From Dermanyssus gallinae (Eukaryota > Arthropoda > Arachnida > Mesostigmata > Dermanyssidae), in the NCBI GenBank assembly GCA_003439945.1, contig QVRM01002238.1:186001-250000 (forward strand): 64,000 bases of DNA, written 5' to 3'. The position numbers and the translations under genes are program-made. This document shows positions 25,501 through 36,061 of this stretch, piece after piece. The notes under the pieces were generated by a model. The model did not search any database. It saw only the letters and a list, made by a program, of their open reading frames with translations, and was not told the DNA's origin. How positions within the stretch are numbered: the first letter of the stretch is position 1; every line of letters begins with the position of its first letter.

Positions 25501-26084
25501 AACCAAGTGGTATCATAAGCTTATTGTCAATACATACTTGTGTTGCCGCCAAGTTTTCGTCATCCCTTGAAAGGCGAGGAGCCTTTAACCTCTTGACTGC
25601 TTTAACGGCGAAGCAGTGTAACACTGTGACTGTGTTTTTGACTGTGTGTGAGTATTAACTACGCGTTTGGCTATGTTTAAATATGGCTGCCTAGCGTGTG
25701 TGACGACATTACGAATGTTTTTCGTTTATTTCCTACAGCGGTCACGCTGCGACCATTATCGTCGGGAAGCGCGCGGCTTCGAACCTCCGGAGAGCCTACT
25801 CGACTTTTTGGGATCTCCTTATGTCTCTCTGTCTCATCGCGTCCGTCTCTCGTTGGCGCAGCGGTAACGTTGGTGGTGGTCGACGCATAGGTTCATTCAG
25901 GCACGACATGCTTTACACTTTGACTCCGCAGCGTTCTTGTTTAGCGCTCGGCATGCGTGAGTGTGTGTGTCTCCAGCCTAATTTGATCGTATTTTTCACA
26001 AGCGTTTTTCTTCTCAGGTGAGCGATTAAATCAAATATCCGGTATATATATCGTATTCCATCGCACTGGAAACCGCCATAATGT

Positions 26085-26115
26085 GGCAGTGTGACGCTGA
26101 TGCGGTCACACTGCC
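26085..26115. repeat. 11-bp stem hairpin
   Basis: GGCAGTGTGAC at 26085-26095 and its perfect complement at 26105-26115 are separated by a 9-base loop. Confidence 0.8.
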
Positions 26116-26412
26116 GCCCTCCACCAGCCAGTTTCTATAATGAGCGCACTCTGTATGGTTCAGGGACACACCGAATGCGAGTAACAATGTTTCTAATACT
26201 TAGGGTAATACAATACTACGACGAGTTCTGCTGTGCGGTGTGTTTGACAACGAGTTGGCTCCAAGTGCTCTACGAGCTGGGTGGGCTCTTCATGTTTATC
26301 TTTTTAGTTCGTTCCGTCGGTGTATTTATTTAGTTATCTTTTTATTTCGTTCCGTCCTGTCGGTGTAGTTTCTGTTCTGAAGATGCTCTGCGTCAACGTC
26401 TTCTCTGGCGCG

Positions 26413-26418
<6 letters not shown>

Positions 26419-26507
<89 letters not shown>
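26419..26507. repeat. compound (CT)n-(TA)n microsatellite
   Basis: About 38 bases of CT run directly into about 50 bases of TA. Confidence 0.95.
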
Positions 26508-27883
26508 AGTTTATTTAATAGGGCAGTCATTTTAAAGCCGGCATAAAAAGCCTAAAAAAAATAAGAAAAACGGATGCTATTCCGGTTCTGTCGGTGTTGT
26601 TATGGCAGCTTTGTGATCTTGGCTTAGTTGCTGCTGTTGATATCGCTTTTGATGACAATGATCTTGTCAATCTATCATCTACTGTGTCATTTTTGCTGTG
26701 CTTGCTGATGTTGCCGTTATCATTATTTTATCGTTTACATTGCAGTTTGTTGGCACTTATATTGGCACTATTATATATGCACTGTATATTATAATATATT
26801 ACTTCTTATAAGTTACTAGCTCACTCATGATTGCCATTTGAATATTGAGATTTCAACTAGGCGCTAGCTTAAACCATGATCTGTTTTTCTGCTACAGTTG
26901 TTGTTGTCGTCGTCGTCGCTGCTGTTTAAATAATTTGAGGTCACTGCCCATTTTGTTTGCCTTTGCATCGACGCTTTAATGACAACTTGTTTGCTATCAT
27001 ACTTTATCACTATCATAAACTTAGATTTACTTTTTATCCGCCTATGCTACTTTTAATTCTATTTGTCTAATGCAACAGCAGCAGGAGTTAAAAACTGTCA
27101 TTGCCGGTTGATGATAATAGCGTTGGCGGTACTGCTACCAGGTCAGCAGCGGCGGTGGTTGACTGGTTGAGACAGATGATTAGTCGCCACCCCGAAGCGG
27201 ACGCACGCGGAGTAGTCCGGACGGGAACAGGGAGCTGGCAGGCTAAGAAAACCTCTTTTCCCCCCTCTCCATTCGTTCAGCCCGAAGCCCGTTCGGCAGC
27301 TCTGCGGTTAAGCCCACCCACCTACGGCGCGTGAAAGATCATAGCCGAACACGCCACAATGCTATGAGAAACAATAAAGACGCCGTCTTCTCTGCAGCAG
27401 GCATCGTCATTATCATTACGGTATGATCAGCATTAGCAGCAGCACCACCGCCAGCACAGCCACACCAGTAGAAGTATCGTAGCAACCAACAGCAATAAAC
27501 GTCTTGGAGCTACCGAGGAAATCACTACTGCGCCTGCCAACCACAACGAATCGGGTTTGAAATCTGGCCGAAATCGACAGGAAGTCATCCGACAATCAAC
27601 GCGCGCTGAGTGTCTAACTAACTAACTAACTGCCTGTAAGGTGTATGTAAGCCGAGAAGATCTCGACCGAATCTAAGACAAAAAAAAGAAATCTTTCTCG
27701 AACGAACGAATCCTCACGCAGAAGAATCGGCCAAAATTAAGGCGGGCGACGGACCGAGAGAAATCGAAAAAGGCGCACTTTCCCGTCTTCCCTTCAGCGT
27801 CCACCTCCCGTTCCCGCTTCTCCCCTTCCCCCCTCCCCCCGTCTCGTTCTGTCATCCCGATGTTCCCTCCCCGCTATATGCAG

Positions 27884-28261
27884 GTTAATATGTGCATGTT
27901 CCTAGTGAACAAACAAGACGCACATCCAGTGGATTGCGCTTGCCGCTTGAGATGCAGGCGCGTAGGTGGGAAGAAGCGGGAAACAACGTATAGAAACGTA
28001 GGCCAGCGCGTATCCGCCGTATGGCAGATGCTGTTTGTGCCGTATCGGACGGCGCCACCGCCTTCGCCGCCGTACGATACACAGGAACACGTCAAGCACC
28101 ACCCGACGAAGACCAATCGCCGCCGCCGACCGCAATGTGACGTCGTCCGGGTGGCGCGAAACGGATCGCGCGTCAAACGAAACCAAACAAAACGGGAAGA
28201 AAAAAACTATGATTGGGGGCAGAAGTTATACACAGTTATCACGCTAAGTCATAGACGGTGA
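27884..28261 (+). CDS. candidate exon after strong acceptor (unknown product)
   Basis: A long C/T-rich tract and CTATATGCAG (ending at 27883) form a strong acceptor. About 125 open codons follow to a TGA. The peptide is basic, with a cysteine-containing segment (DCACRLRCRR) and an Arg-run. It could be a terminal exon, or a shorter exon ending at a donor such as GC|GTAGGT near 27962. No domain was recognised. Confidence 0.25.
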   Translation, partial: VNMCMFLVNKQDAHPVDCACRLRCRRVGGKKRETTYRNVGQRVSAVWQMLFVPYRTAPPPSPPYDTQEHVKHHPTKTNRRRRPQCDVVRVARNGSRVKRNQTKREEKNYDWGQKLYTVITLSHRR

Positions 28262-28269
28262 TCACATGC

Positions 28270-29555
28270 GAATGGTACTACAGCCGTAGCTGTACTCCCC
28301 GTTTTTTTTTCGTTTCTTTTCTTTTTTCTTCTTGTTTAATGGTAATTCGCTTAGTTAATGCTTGGATCGTCGCGCACGAACTAAACAGGAAGTGCCGGCT
28401 GGTGGTCGGGTGGCCGTGAGGTACCGTTAATGAATACACAATTATTATGATTATGATTTGTCTTCTCACCTTGCCGTTGTTTGCTTGTTTGTTTGTGGGT
28501 TGGCGGTGAGTGGATTGGTTGACTGGCTGCATGGCGGTAGGTAGGAATAGTAGGTTATTTGCTGCTTTTGTTACATTTGTTTGAGCCGTTGGTAACGCCA
28601 CCGCCGCCGTCACAACTGCTCTGCAGAAGCAGCTCTCCACCCAAAAAAAGCCCGATGTGGAACCCAGAGTCGCCATCGTCGGCAACCCAACAGATGTATT
28701 AAAGCAATCGCTTGTTTGTACACCAGTTGGACACCTAGAATTAAGACGTCGCTTATACGCATTCATCCGCACACATGACCCCCCGCTCCCCCCGTCACAT
28801 ATACGCGCGTCTTCATAAACACATGCACGTGAACGATCGACGTGTGTATCTGTGTCCACACAGCGACAAGGCAGCGTTAGGACGTTCTCAGTTAGTTCGT
28901 GACGTCTGTCCAATCGATTTGCAAGTCGGGCATGCGTGTCCTTCAAGTTAAGGCCAAAAGGAACTGTTGGTTATTGCGGAAGAAGCCTTCTGATTCTTTG
29001 CTTCCGGTTAGTTGTATCGGCCGATTAAACTATAAGTAGCTCATCATCATCATCGACGGAACGCTGTTTTGAGTAAGCCGGACGTTTTACGGACTTGATT
29101 GACAACTGACCAGGTTAGTTTGACTGCCGGTTTGTTGCCATGACCACTGCGGCTGTTCTGTTGCCGCCCGGGTTTCTGTTTCGGTAAGTCCGGTCGGCGT
29201 AAACAATTCTTTAAGGACTTCATCCGCATGCCTTCGTCTTGGTCACAACGATCACCAACAACGTATATTGCAACGCGGTGCCTCGTGTAAGTATGCCGTG
29301 CGCCAACAGCTCACACGTTGAAGTAGGCGAAACGAGGCTAAACTGTGTCCCTAGTCTGAGACTCACCTGCAACTATTGGCATGCCTCGCCTCTAGACGCC
29401 TAGAGTCTCTAGACGCCGCAAGGTATCATTCGTTGAAGAAGCGCCACAGCAGCAAACCACCAATGAAATACTTTCCTACTCCTCTCTCCCAGGACATGCT
29501 TACTACAAGATTAGTACTGACTTTTCAAAGCCTTGCAAAGGCTATAAGCAAGGCT
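28270..29555. other. non-coding DNA
   Basis: Unique sequence. The 222-codon minus-strand frame over 28278-28946 has no recognisable domain and ends in a Lys-rich homopolymer stretch. A 9-bp inverted repeat (29528-29536 with 29548-29556) touches the mariner insertion point. Confidence 0.4.
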
Positions 29556-29557
29556 TA

Positions 29558-29584
29558 CGAGGTGTGTCCAAAAAGTATCGCGAC
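29558..29584 (+). repeat. mariner left terminal inverted repeat
   Basis: Starts CGAGGTGTGTCCAAAAAG next to the TA target site. It pairs with 30851-30877. Confidence 0.92.
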
Positions 29585-29762
29585 TTTTGAATTTTCGCGG
29601 GTTACGTATATTCGAATTTCGATTTTTTGTGGCGTTATGTTGGTACTCATGTCTCTCACTTATGCCGACAAGCTCGGCCATTTTGAATGTTCACTTAATT
29701 GTTGACAGCTGCTTTGCTTGCACGTGTTTTGGATCGTCTTCGATTTTTACCTATTCAAAAAA

Positions 29763-30731
29763 ATGGATCAAAGAACCTGTATCAAATTTTGTGTGAAAAA
29801 CGAAATTAAGTGCGCGGATGCATTCCGAATGTTGACTGTAGCATACGGAGAAGCTACCTTGGACCGAAGCAACGTTTATCGGTGGTACAAAATGTTCTCA
29901 GAAGGCCGAGAAGATGTGAACGACGAAGAGCGTGCCGGACGCCCGAGCACTTCAACAACAGACGAAAAAATTAATGAAGTGGAGAAAATGGTATTGGCCA
30001 ATCGTCGAATCACCGTTAGAGAAGTTGCTGAGGACCTAAACATATCGATTGGCTCGTGCCATTCGATTTTTATCAATGATTTGGGCATGAGAAGGGTCGC
30101 CGCGAAATTCGTACCAAAATTACTCAATTGCGACCAAAAACAGCATCGCATGAACATTGCTAATGAGATGTTGGACTCTGTCCGCGACGACCCAAATTTG
30201 CTCCAGAGGGTCATAACTGGTGACGAATCGTGGGTTTATGGTTATGACGTGGAAACCAAAGCTCAGTCATCTCAATGGAAGCTGCCGCACGAACCAAGAC
30301 CGAAAAAAGCGCGCCAAGTTCGGTCGAATGTGAAAGTTTTGCTGACAGTTTTCTTTGATTGCAGGGGCGTGGTGCATCATGAGTTCTTGCCACAGGGTAG
30401 AACGGTCAATAAGGAATATTACATGCAAGTTATGCGCAATTTGCGCGAAGCAATCCGCCAGAAACGCCCGGATTTGTGGAAGAACAAAAATTGGCTTTTG
30501 CACCACGATAACGCCCCTGCTCACACATCGTTGCTTGTGCGCGAGTTTTTGGCCAAAAACAACACACTAATGATGCCGCAGCCACCGTATTCCCCAGATC
30601 TGGCCCCCTGTGACTTTTTCTTGTTCCCTAAACTGAAGAGGCCCATGAAAGGACGACGTTACGCTACGCTTGACGAGATAAAGACGGCATCGAAGGAGGA
30701 GCTGAACAAGAAAAAAAAAATGGTTTTTTGA
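29763..30731 (+). CDS. mariner transposase, C-terminal frameshift
   Basis: DDD transposase that would cut and paste the surrounding element at TA sites in the nucleus. The start is set at the ATG opening MDQRTCIKF, because upstream codons do not resemble mariner. Two helix-turn-helix regions lie at about residues 5-50 and 83-120, with the RAGRP linker at 58-61. The catalytic Asps are D154 (TGDESW), D249 (HHDNAPAH) and D284 (SPDLAPCDFF), with exactly 34 residues between the last two. The frame runs through A10 (30711-30720) and T6 (30724-30729) and stops at 322 residues. The expected mariner C-terminal tail (CFEDWKNRWHKCI...) continues in another frame to a TAA at 30821. So a one-base indel in a homopolymer, real or a sequencing error, separates it from a full-length protein. 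Confidence 0.93.
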   Translation: MDQRTCIKFCVKNEIKCADAFRMLTVAYGEATLDRSNVYRWYKMFSEGREDVNDEERAGRPSTSTTDEKINEVEKMVLANRRITVREVAEDLNISIGSCHSIFINDLGMRRVAAKFVPKLLNCDQKQHRMNIANEMLDSVRDDPNLLQRVITGDESWVYGYDVETKAQSSQWKLPHEPRPKKARQVRSNVKVLLTVFFDCRGVVHHEFLPQGRTVNKEYYMQVMRNLREAIRQKRPDLWKNKNWLLHHDNAPAHTSLLVREFLAKNNTLMMPQPPYSPDLAPCDFFLFPKLKRPMKGRRYATLDEIKTASKEELNKKKKMVF

Positions 30732-30850
30732 AGTGCTTCGAAGATTGGAAAAACCGTTGGCACAAGTGTATAATATCTCATGGGGATTACTTTGAAGGGG
30801 ACAAAATAGATATTCATGAATAAATGAATAATTTTTGAAAAAACACAAAA

Positions 30851-30877
30851 GTCGCGATACGTTTTGAACACACTATG
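30851..30877 (-). repeat. mariner right terminal inverted repeat
   Basis: Reverse complement begins CATAGTGTGTTCAAAACG. It is followed by TA at 30878-30879. Confidence 0.92.
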
Positions 30878-30963
30878 TATATCGTGTCTCTGCACAGCGA
30901 TAAACACCACGCCATCGTTGCCTTACATTGCTTGGATCCGACGTTGCTTGGCTTGGGAGGCTA

Positions 30964-31153
30964 CTCTTCGGGATGATGAAATGGGGCAGTAGTCCAAAGG
31001 TAAGGGGTTAAAAATGTTCATGTCCAGCCCACTAATTTATATTCTCGGAAGTCTCTAACTCTTCGGGATGATGAAATGGGGCAGTAGTTTAAAGGTAAGG
31101 GGTTAAAAATGTTCGTTTGTGGCCGACCAATTTATATTCTCGGATATGTCTAA
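30964..31153. repeat. 95-bp direct tandem duplication
   Basis: Two copies, 30964-31058 and 31059-31153, both starting CTCTTCGGGATGATGAAATG and ending near GTCTAA, with scattered differences. They lie 86 bp beyond the mariner. Confidence 0.85.
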
Positions 31154-31159
31154 AATAGC

Positions 31160-31940
31160 TCTATGCTTACGGCGATTTTTGATCGACTGCGACTTCCCAA
31201 CACCGTCTATTCGAAACCTAATGGCTGAACGGCGGCAGCGGAAATGAGAGCCTTTGAGACAACGAATGTGTGTTTAATTGTCGAGAGAGATCAGCGTCAT
31301 GGTATGGCAAACTAACGTAAAGTTACTACGAAATTAGTTTGAAAATTAGCCTAGTTACCGTATACTGCCTAAAATAATCTAATTACAGAATAATAAAGAA
31401 TACAAAGTATACGTTAAGTAAGAAACGTTTGGAACGTTTTTTTAGCAACCTTCGCAAAGAGTTTTAGGGGGTGGAGTCGATTACTTGCAGATTTTGCAAG
31501 CAATTGAGACGTTCCGATTTGACGGACTATCGACACGACATTTACGCGATACGTTTTATTAAACTAATTTTTCTTACGAATGCCTTTGTGCTGATTAACA
31601 TAACCAATTCAGCATTCCCATGTGTAGGGTACTCAACGGCACTCTACCGCGATTCTACAATTTCCGACGTTTACTCTATTTAAAGCATTTTTTAGTGCGT
31701 TCTTCACTGTATGAAAGAAGAGCCATACTATAACAGGTAACAAAGAAACTTCAGGCCTTTTAGACACGATTTGGCAACACTATAGAGCGAACTTAGTTTT
31801 ATTCTGAATTTAAAAATGTTTGTGCAATAAGGCAATTTTCCGGTTTTGATTCTGTTCATTTTTAGTATTTCTAAATTTACGAGTGAAATTATAACGAATA
31901 AAAACTCTTTAACGTTTGCTGTCTCGACGAAAAAGTATTT
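31160..31940. other. AT-rich non-coding DNA
   Basis: No gene, repeat family or splice-bounded frame recognised. Confidence 0.5.
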
Positions 31941-31944
31941 AAAA

Positions 31945-32049
<105 letters not shown>

Positions 32050-32779
32050 AAGCAATTCGCAAGATTCATCCCTAAGACAACTCACAGGCTCTACTTGCTT
32101 ATGGATACTCGGTTCTCCGTAACTTTCGAAAGATTTCACAAGTGTTTGTCAGAAAAAAAAGACATTTTTAACTGTTCATCTGCGGCTAACAGAGATTAGT
32201 CTATAAACAACATTATAATTTTGGAAGCATAGCCTCGGATTATCAAAGTTCACATAGGAAACACACTGCCAGAATCGCCTGCTTTACAATATTTTGAAAC
32301 ACTTGATGTGTATAATAAAATATACACTAATTATTATATATGCGCAATATGGTAGCATATAGTAGTCCCCGGCCAGCAACGGCAGGTGAGCTTAAATAAA
32401 GCTAGACGGCCCTTGAAATAATGGTCTTCGCTATCGTGCCGAGGAGAGTTACATACAAACATTTCAGCTGATGTAAAGAACTTTGAATGCGAACGATGAA
32501 TGTATAGTCTTGATCATTAATCTAATATTTTTGTATAGAAGTTATTGACTTAAAAAAATATGTTTTTTTCTTCATATTAAAAGGGATACAAAAGCAGAAA
32601 GTATGCCAAGGAATTTTTAGACAACCTCGAGAGGCAAACAAATTGCGCGGTGCATTGTAGTTCTTGCTGCGCACGAAGCCACCAGCGTGAAAGCCTTACC
32701 CGTAAACTATGCAATATGCTGGATCCAAGCAATTCAGCGTTAATCGAAGTGATGTCAACGCTAAAAAATATATGCTTAA
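32050..32779. other. non-coding DNA; includes 3' end of element B
   Basis: AT-rich sequence. If element A is an insertion into element B, the 3' remnant of B's untranslated region lies at the right edge of this stretch, just left of 32780. B's outer end was not located. Confidence 0.4.
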
Positions 32780-32793
32780 ACTTTATTTAACTC
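32780..32793. repeat. target-site duplication of element A (3' side)
   Basis: ACTTTATTTAACTC, identical to 37391-37404 at the other end of the LINE. Confidence 0.8.
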
Positions 32794-32875
32794 AATACAA
32801 TCGTTTATTGTCACCTTGGTTAGGTATTGCACATTACACATATATATTATAAGAACATTATATCCACAATCCATC

Positions 32876-35800
32876 CTATGAGATCCTATTCAGACTTGTC
32901 ATCGATGTCATTTTCGTACATTGACCAGCGTGGTATCTTGAACATGATAAGCCACAATATTTGCATATACAAAGATCACTTATGTCATGATATCCTTCTG
33001 TTCTACATATTGCATGGTGGAACCCGTGAACCGCATATCTTACAACCGTATGACGAGTATTTCGGCACACCCCCTTCCACTCAGTGTTTGTCATTGCTCT
33101 TGTGTTATAAAAATCGGGATCAACGTCTGCCATCTTTTCATCATACAGCCTAATAAATTCACGATAGGCCGGCGTCTCTGGGAACTTAAACTGCGACTTT
33201 AACTGTTCGACAAACAGCGGAGTACCTGTAAGAAGATAGACCAAACGATTTCGCGTTGAGCAGTGCAGGCCCAAGACCCTTTTTAGAAATGCAGGTTTAG
33301 TACTATCTAACAACGCGAGGTGTGCTGTGCTCAGTTTCTCCCAGAGCAGTTCTATTCCATAAGATGCAGTTGGTGCTATTTTCATATTAAACAAAGCCAG
33401 TGCCGTGCTGAGTGACAGTTTTTGCGGCTGTGCTATCATTGTTGCGGCCACCAGTGCCTTTGCTACTCGCTGTTCTATATGTACACCAAACGTTTTGCCA
33501 CTGGGCGTCAGTGTCACGCCTAAGTATGTGAATCTATTAACATAGCTCAAAACATGACCGTTTAGCCTTAAAGTGTCTCCTTCTGCTATTCTACCGCCAC
33601 GTCTAAATTTCATCGCCTCAGTCTTTTGGGCGTTGATTTCCAGTCCAACGTCGGCAATATATGAAGAGAGGGTTGCCAATGCTTGTTGAAGGTGAAATCT
33701 ACTCCGGCTGTAAATCACCAGGTCGTCCGCGTACATAATTATATCGACCGTGGGGTGTCGTTTCTTGATTTTGGGTGGCAGGTCCGCTATTAGAAGTGTA
33801 AACATCAGCGGGCTCAGATTGTCTCCTTGTGTGAACCCATTAGTTTGCACCAGTGGCGGATGCTCTGTGACTCCATCATCTATGACGACTTGATTTGTTT
33901 GGAGGACATCCTGGAGAAGTCCTACGATTGGTGCTGGAACACCAATTTCAGCGAATTTGTTAAGAACTATGCACCTCGAGCCCGAGTCAAAGGCTGCTCG
34001 GAAATCAACGAACACACTGTACAAAAATTGACCCTTTCGTGAGAGGGTGCTGTCGATATCCTTGAGGAGTGTTGTACAAGCTGATAGTGTTGATCTATGT
34101 GGCCGGAAACCATGCTGCTCGTCTGGCAGAGCGTCTTTGTGAGCAATGTAAGGTGTCAGTCTCCGTACCAACAAACTGGCCAGTAACTTGTAAATGCAGC
34201 TTTTCTTTGCTATACCTCTCCATGAGGCAGGATCAGTGGGTGTGCCCTTGCCTTTGGAGATGAGAGTCAGAAGGCACTGTCGCCAACTTGATGGGATCTT
34301 TCCTCTACGCATGCATTCGTTGAACAGCGTGGTCCAACATGGTGCAAGCACCATGGCCTCCTGAATGTGTTCATTCCGTATATTGTCCGGCCCAGGCGAC
34401 TTATTTTTCTTTAGGCTATGGATTGCCTCCGTCACCTCTTGAATATCAAATTCTCGCCCCAGGTATTCCCTCCACTGGGTATCTTCTTCAGACCAGACGC
34501 TTGTGTAGGTTGGCGGCTCTCGCGGAATTGTGTCCTTGTCCCCCAGGATGTTTTGGAAGTGTGCTCGTAGGGTGCCGCGGTCTACGGGGCATGGTGCTCG
34601 TAGTTGCTTTGTAGTCTTGAGCCATACGTGCGGTTGTTCATGAGCCTTCGATAGTAGTTTGTCCTCCTTCCGTATTTCGTATTGGAGTTTGGCCTCTTTG
34701 AGCGTTCGTCTATATAACGCTTTAGATGCTGCGTAAAGCGAGCACATTTCTGGTCGCATACGTGCGAGGTCTCTTGCTTGGAACTGAATAGCTTTCGCAC
34801 TGGAGCATTGTGGTGTCCACCATGGCGTTCCTCGTCTTGCATGCTGTGGCGGCACACAGGACAGAAGGAGCCCTGTGAGTAGCTCATTATACTCCTCAAT
34901 CAGTGGACGTTCAGGACACGGGAATACTGTATTTATAATTGTCGAAAGGCGTTGACTGTCAAGATATTTTGACAGAGCAACCCGACTCTTTTGTCTTGCT
35001 ATCTGGACATCAACACTGACGTCAAGCCCGACGGGTACATGCGCTGTCAGAGTGGCTCCTCCAATAAGTTGATGATCCCGCCCTAGGTAGTGAACAGCAG
35101 ATTGCACCAGGTTGGTTGCAAATATATCGATTACAGAGCTACCCATAGCTCCTTCAAATGTCGCCACGGTGGGATCAGTAGCAATCCAAAATCCTAGATC
35201 TGCTAATATATCAATTAATGCGATTGTTCTGTTGTCAGTTGGTTTGTCCAGTCGCGCATTGAGGTCTCCAGCAATAATGGTGGGCCGGTACCAGTCTAAC
35301 CGCTGTATACATGTCGTGAGCTTCTCGACTAACTCACCGGTGCCCTCTACTGGGGCTGGTCTCACGTATAGTGCTATGACGTTGATACGGCTGCCCTCAA
35401 TGACAACGCAGTCATCCTCTGCTATTAAAGTCTTCATGTCGCCCAGTCGGTGGTTGTAAAATACAGACACTCCTCCGCTCGGACGACCGATGTTGCTAAC
35501 CCTAGTAGCGACACAGTTAACAGCATAATAGTTATTTAGAGACAGTTGACTCGAAGACCATGTCTCGATCAAAACCAACAGGTCTACTCCATCCAGTGTT
35601 GAATGTGGGAGAAGTTTCAGTGACGTGTCAGGATTCTCACAATTCCATTGGACTACCCTTAGAAGCTCTTGTGTTGGTTGTATCCCTGTTGGTCGACTTG
35701 AGCCAGCAGCCTCGCCACCATGTCGTAGAGCTTCGGTTTGCCCGGTACTTGGGTGTTCTGCTTCATGTCGGGATCCATTCGAGACTTGCTGTTCCCTCGC

Positions 35801-36061
35801 TGCGGGCGATGTGGCACACGCTGACGGTAGAACAAGGTCTGACGGCCATGTGTGGCTTCCCGGCGATGGATAGTTTGCTCGTGGACGTTCCTCCTGGGTG
35901 TGTCTGTAGCCCGAACGATCCTCCCTCCGTGGTACGTCGATGTGGTCTTCGGTGCCGGCGTCCGGCTGAGCACTCCCGTCTGGTTGAAACCCGACTTGAG
36001 ACCACCTTTGCCATCGTCCTTGATGCTCTGTTTCATTGGTACTAGTTTGACCCCTAAAAAA
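32876..36061 (-). CDS. element A ORF2: AP endonuclease + reverse transcriptase
   Basis: Carries out target nicking and target-primed reverse transcription. The endonuclease begins at VVQWNCENP (just after the ORF1 stop, with the expected Asn), followed by LIETW, AGDLNARLD and SSVIDIF. Reverse transcriptase motifs follow: SLKKNKSPGPDNI, QHGFRPHRST, FVDFRAAFD (motif A), GFTQGDNLSPL and MYADDLVIYS (catalytic). No RNase H is visible. The end carries CKYCGLSCSRYHAGQC, a C-x2-C-x7-H-x3-C motif, and a TAG stop. There is no ATG in frame between a TGA at 36107-36109 and the endonuclease. The coordinate start given is the slippery heptamer at 36055-36061, so about 1061 residues would be made as a -1 extension of ORF1. 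If initiation occurs some other way, the start would lie nearer 35660. Confidence 0.9.
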   Translation of the reverse strand, partial: FFRGQTSTNETEHQGRWQRWSQVGFQPDGSAQPDAGTEDHIDVPRREDRSGYRHTQEERPRANYPSPGSHTWPSDLVLPSACATSPAAREQQVSNGSRHEAEHPSTGQTEALRHGGEAAGSSRPTGIQPTQELLRVVQWNCENPDTSLKLLPHSTLDGVDLLVLIETWSSSQLSLNNYYAVNCVATRVSNIGRPSGGVSVFYNHRLGDMKTLIAEDDCVVIEGSRINVIALYVRPAPVEGTGELVEKLTTCIQRLDWYRPTIIAGDLNARLDKPTDNRTIALIDILADLGFWIATDPTVATFEGAMGSSVIDIFATNLVQSAVHYLGRDHQLIGGATLTAHVPVGLDVSVDVQIARQKSRVALSKYLDSQRLSTIINTVFPCPERPLIEEYNELLTGLLLSCVPPQHARRGTPWWTPQCSSAKAIQFQARDLARMRPEMCSLYAASKALYRRTLKEAKLQYEIRKEDKLLSKAHEQPHVWLKTTKQLRAPCPVDRGTLRAHFQNILGDKDTIPREPPTYTSVWSEEDTQWREYLGREFDIQEVTEAIHSLKKNKSPGPDNIRNEHIQEAMVLAPCWTTLFNECMRRGKIPSSWRQCLLTLISKGKGTPTDPASWRGIAKKSCIYKLLASLLVRRLTPYIAHKDALPDEQHGFRPHRSTLSACTTLLKDIDSTLSRKGQFLYSVFVDFRAAFDSGSRCIVLNKFAEIGVPAPIVGLLQDVLQTNQVVIDDGVTEHPPLVQTNGFTQGDNLSPLMFTLLIADLPPKIKKRHPTVDIIMYADDLVIYSRSRFHLQQALATLSSYIADVGLEINAQKTEAMKFRRGGRIAEGDTLRLNGHVLSYVNRFTYLGVTLTPSGKTFGVHIEQRVAKALVAATMIAQPQKLSLSTALALFNMKIAPTASYGIELLWEKLSTAHLALLDSTKPAFLKRVLGLHCSTRNRLVYLLTGTPLFVEQLKSQFKFPETPAYREFIRLYDEKMADVDPDFYNTRAMTNTEWKGVCRNTRHTVVRYAVHGFHHAICRTEGYHDISDLCICKYCGLSCSRYHAGQCTKMTSMTSLNRIS

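Larger units (their letters stand above)
25510..27880. other. non-coding DNA
   Basis: Holds the hairpin at 26085-26115, the (CT)n-(TA)n tract at 26419-26507 and unique AT-rich sequence. A 77-codon plus-strand frame at 27101-27334 was considered and not called. A weak tRNA-like pattern lies near 25850-25910. Confidence 0.45.
29558..30877 (+). mobile_element. mariner (Tc1/mariner, DD34D) transposon
   Basis: A 1320-bp element with 27-bp terminal inverted repeats at 29558-29584 and 30851-30877, matching at 22 of 27 positions. It is flanked on both sides by the TA dinucleotide (29556-29557 and 30878-30879), the target duplication expected for mariner. It contains one transposase gene on the plus strand. 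The well-kept repeats and almost intact gene point to a fairly recent insertion. The subfamily was not determined. Confidence 0.95.

Noticed and set aside
27101..27334. 77-codon plus-strand frame (VDWLRQMISRHPEADARG)
   Set aside because: Looks protein-like but has no acceptor or donor that I trust and no recognised family.
28278..28946. 222-codon minus-strand frame
   Set aside because: Open but without recognised domain, and its C-terminal end is a homopolymer-derived Lys-rich stretch; not enough to call a gene.
29376..29705. 109-codon plus-strand frame across the mariner left end
   Set aside because: It crosses the terminal inverted repeat into the transposon 5' region and matches no domain.
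35560..36045. 161-codon plus-strand frame
   Set aside because: Shadow of the element A ORF1/ORF2 overlap on the other strand.
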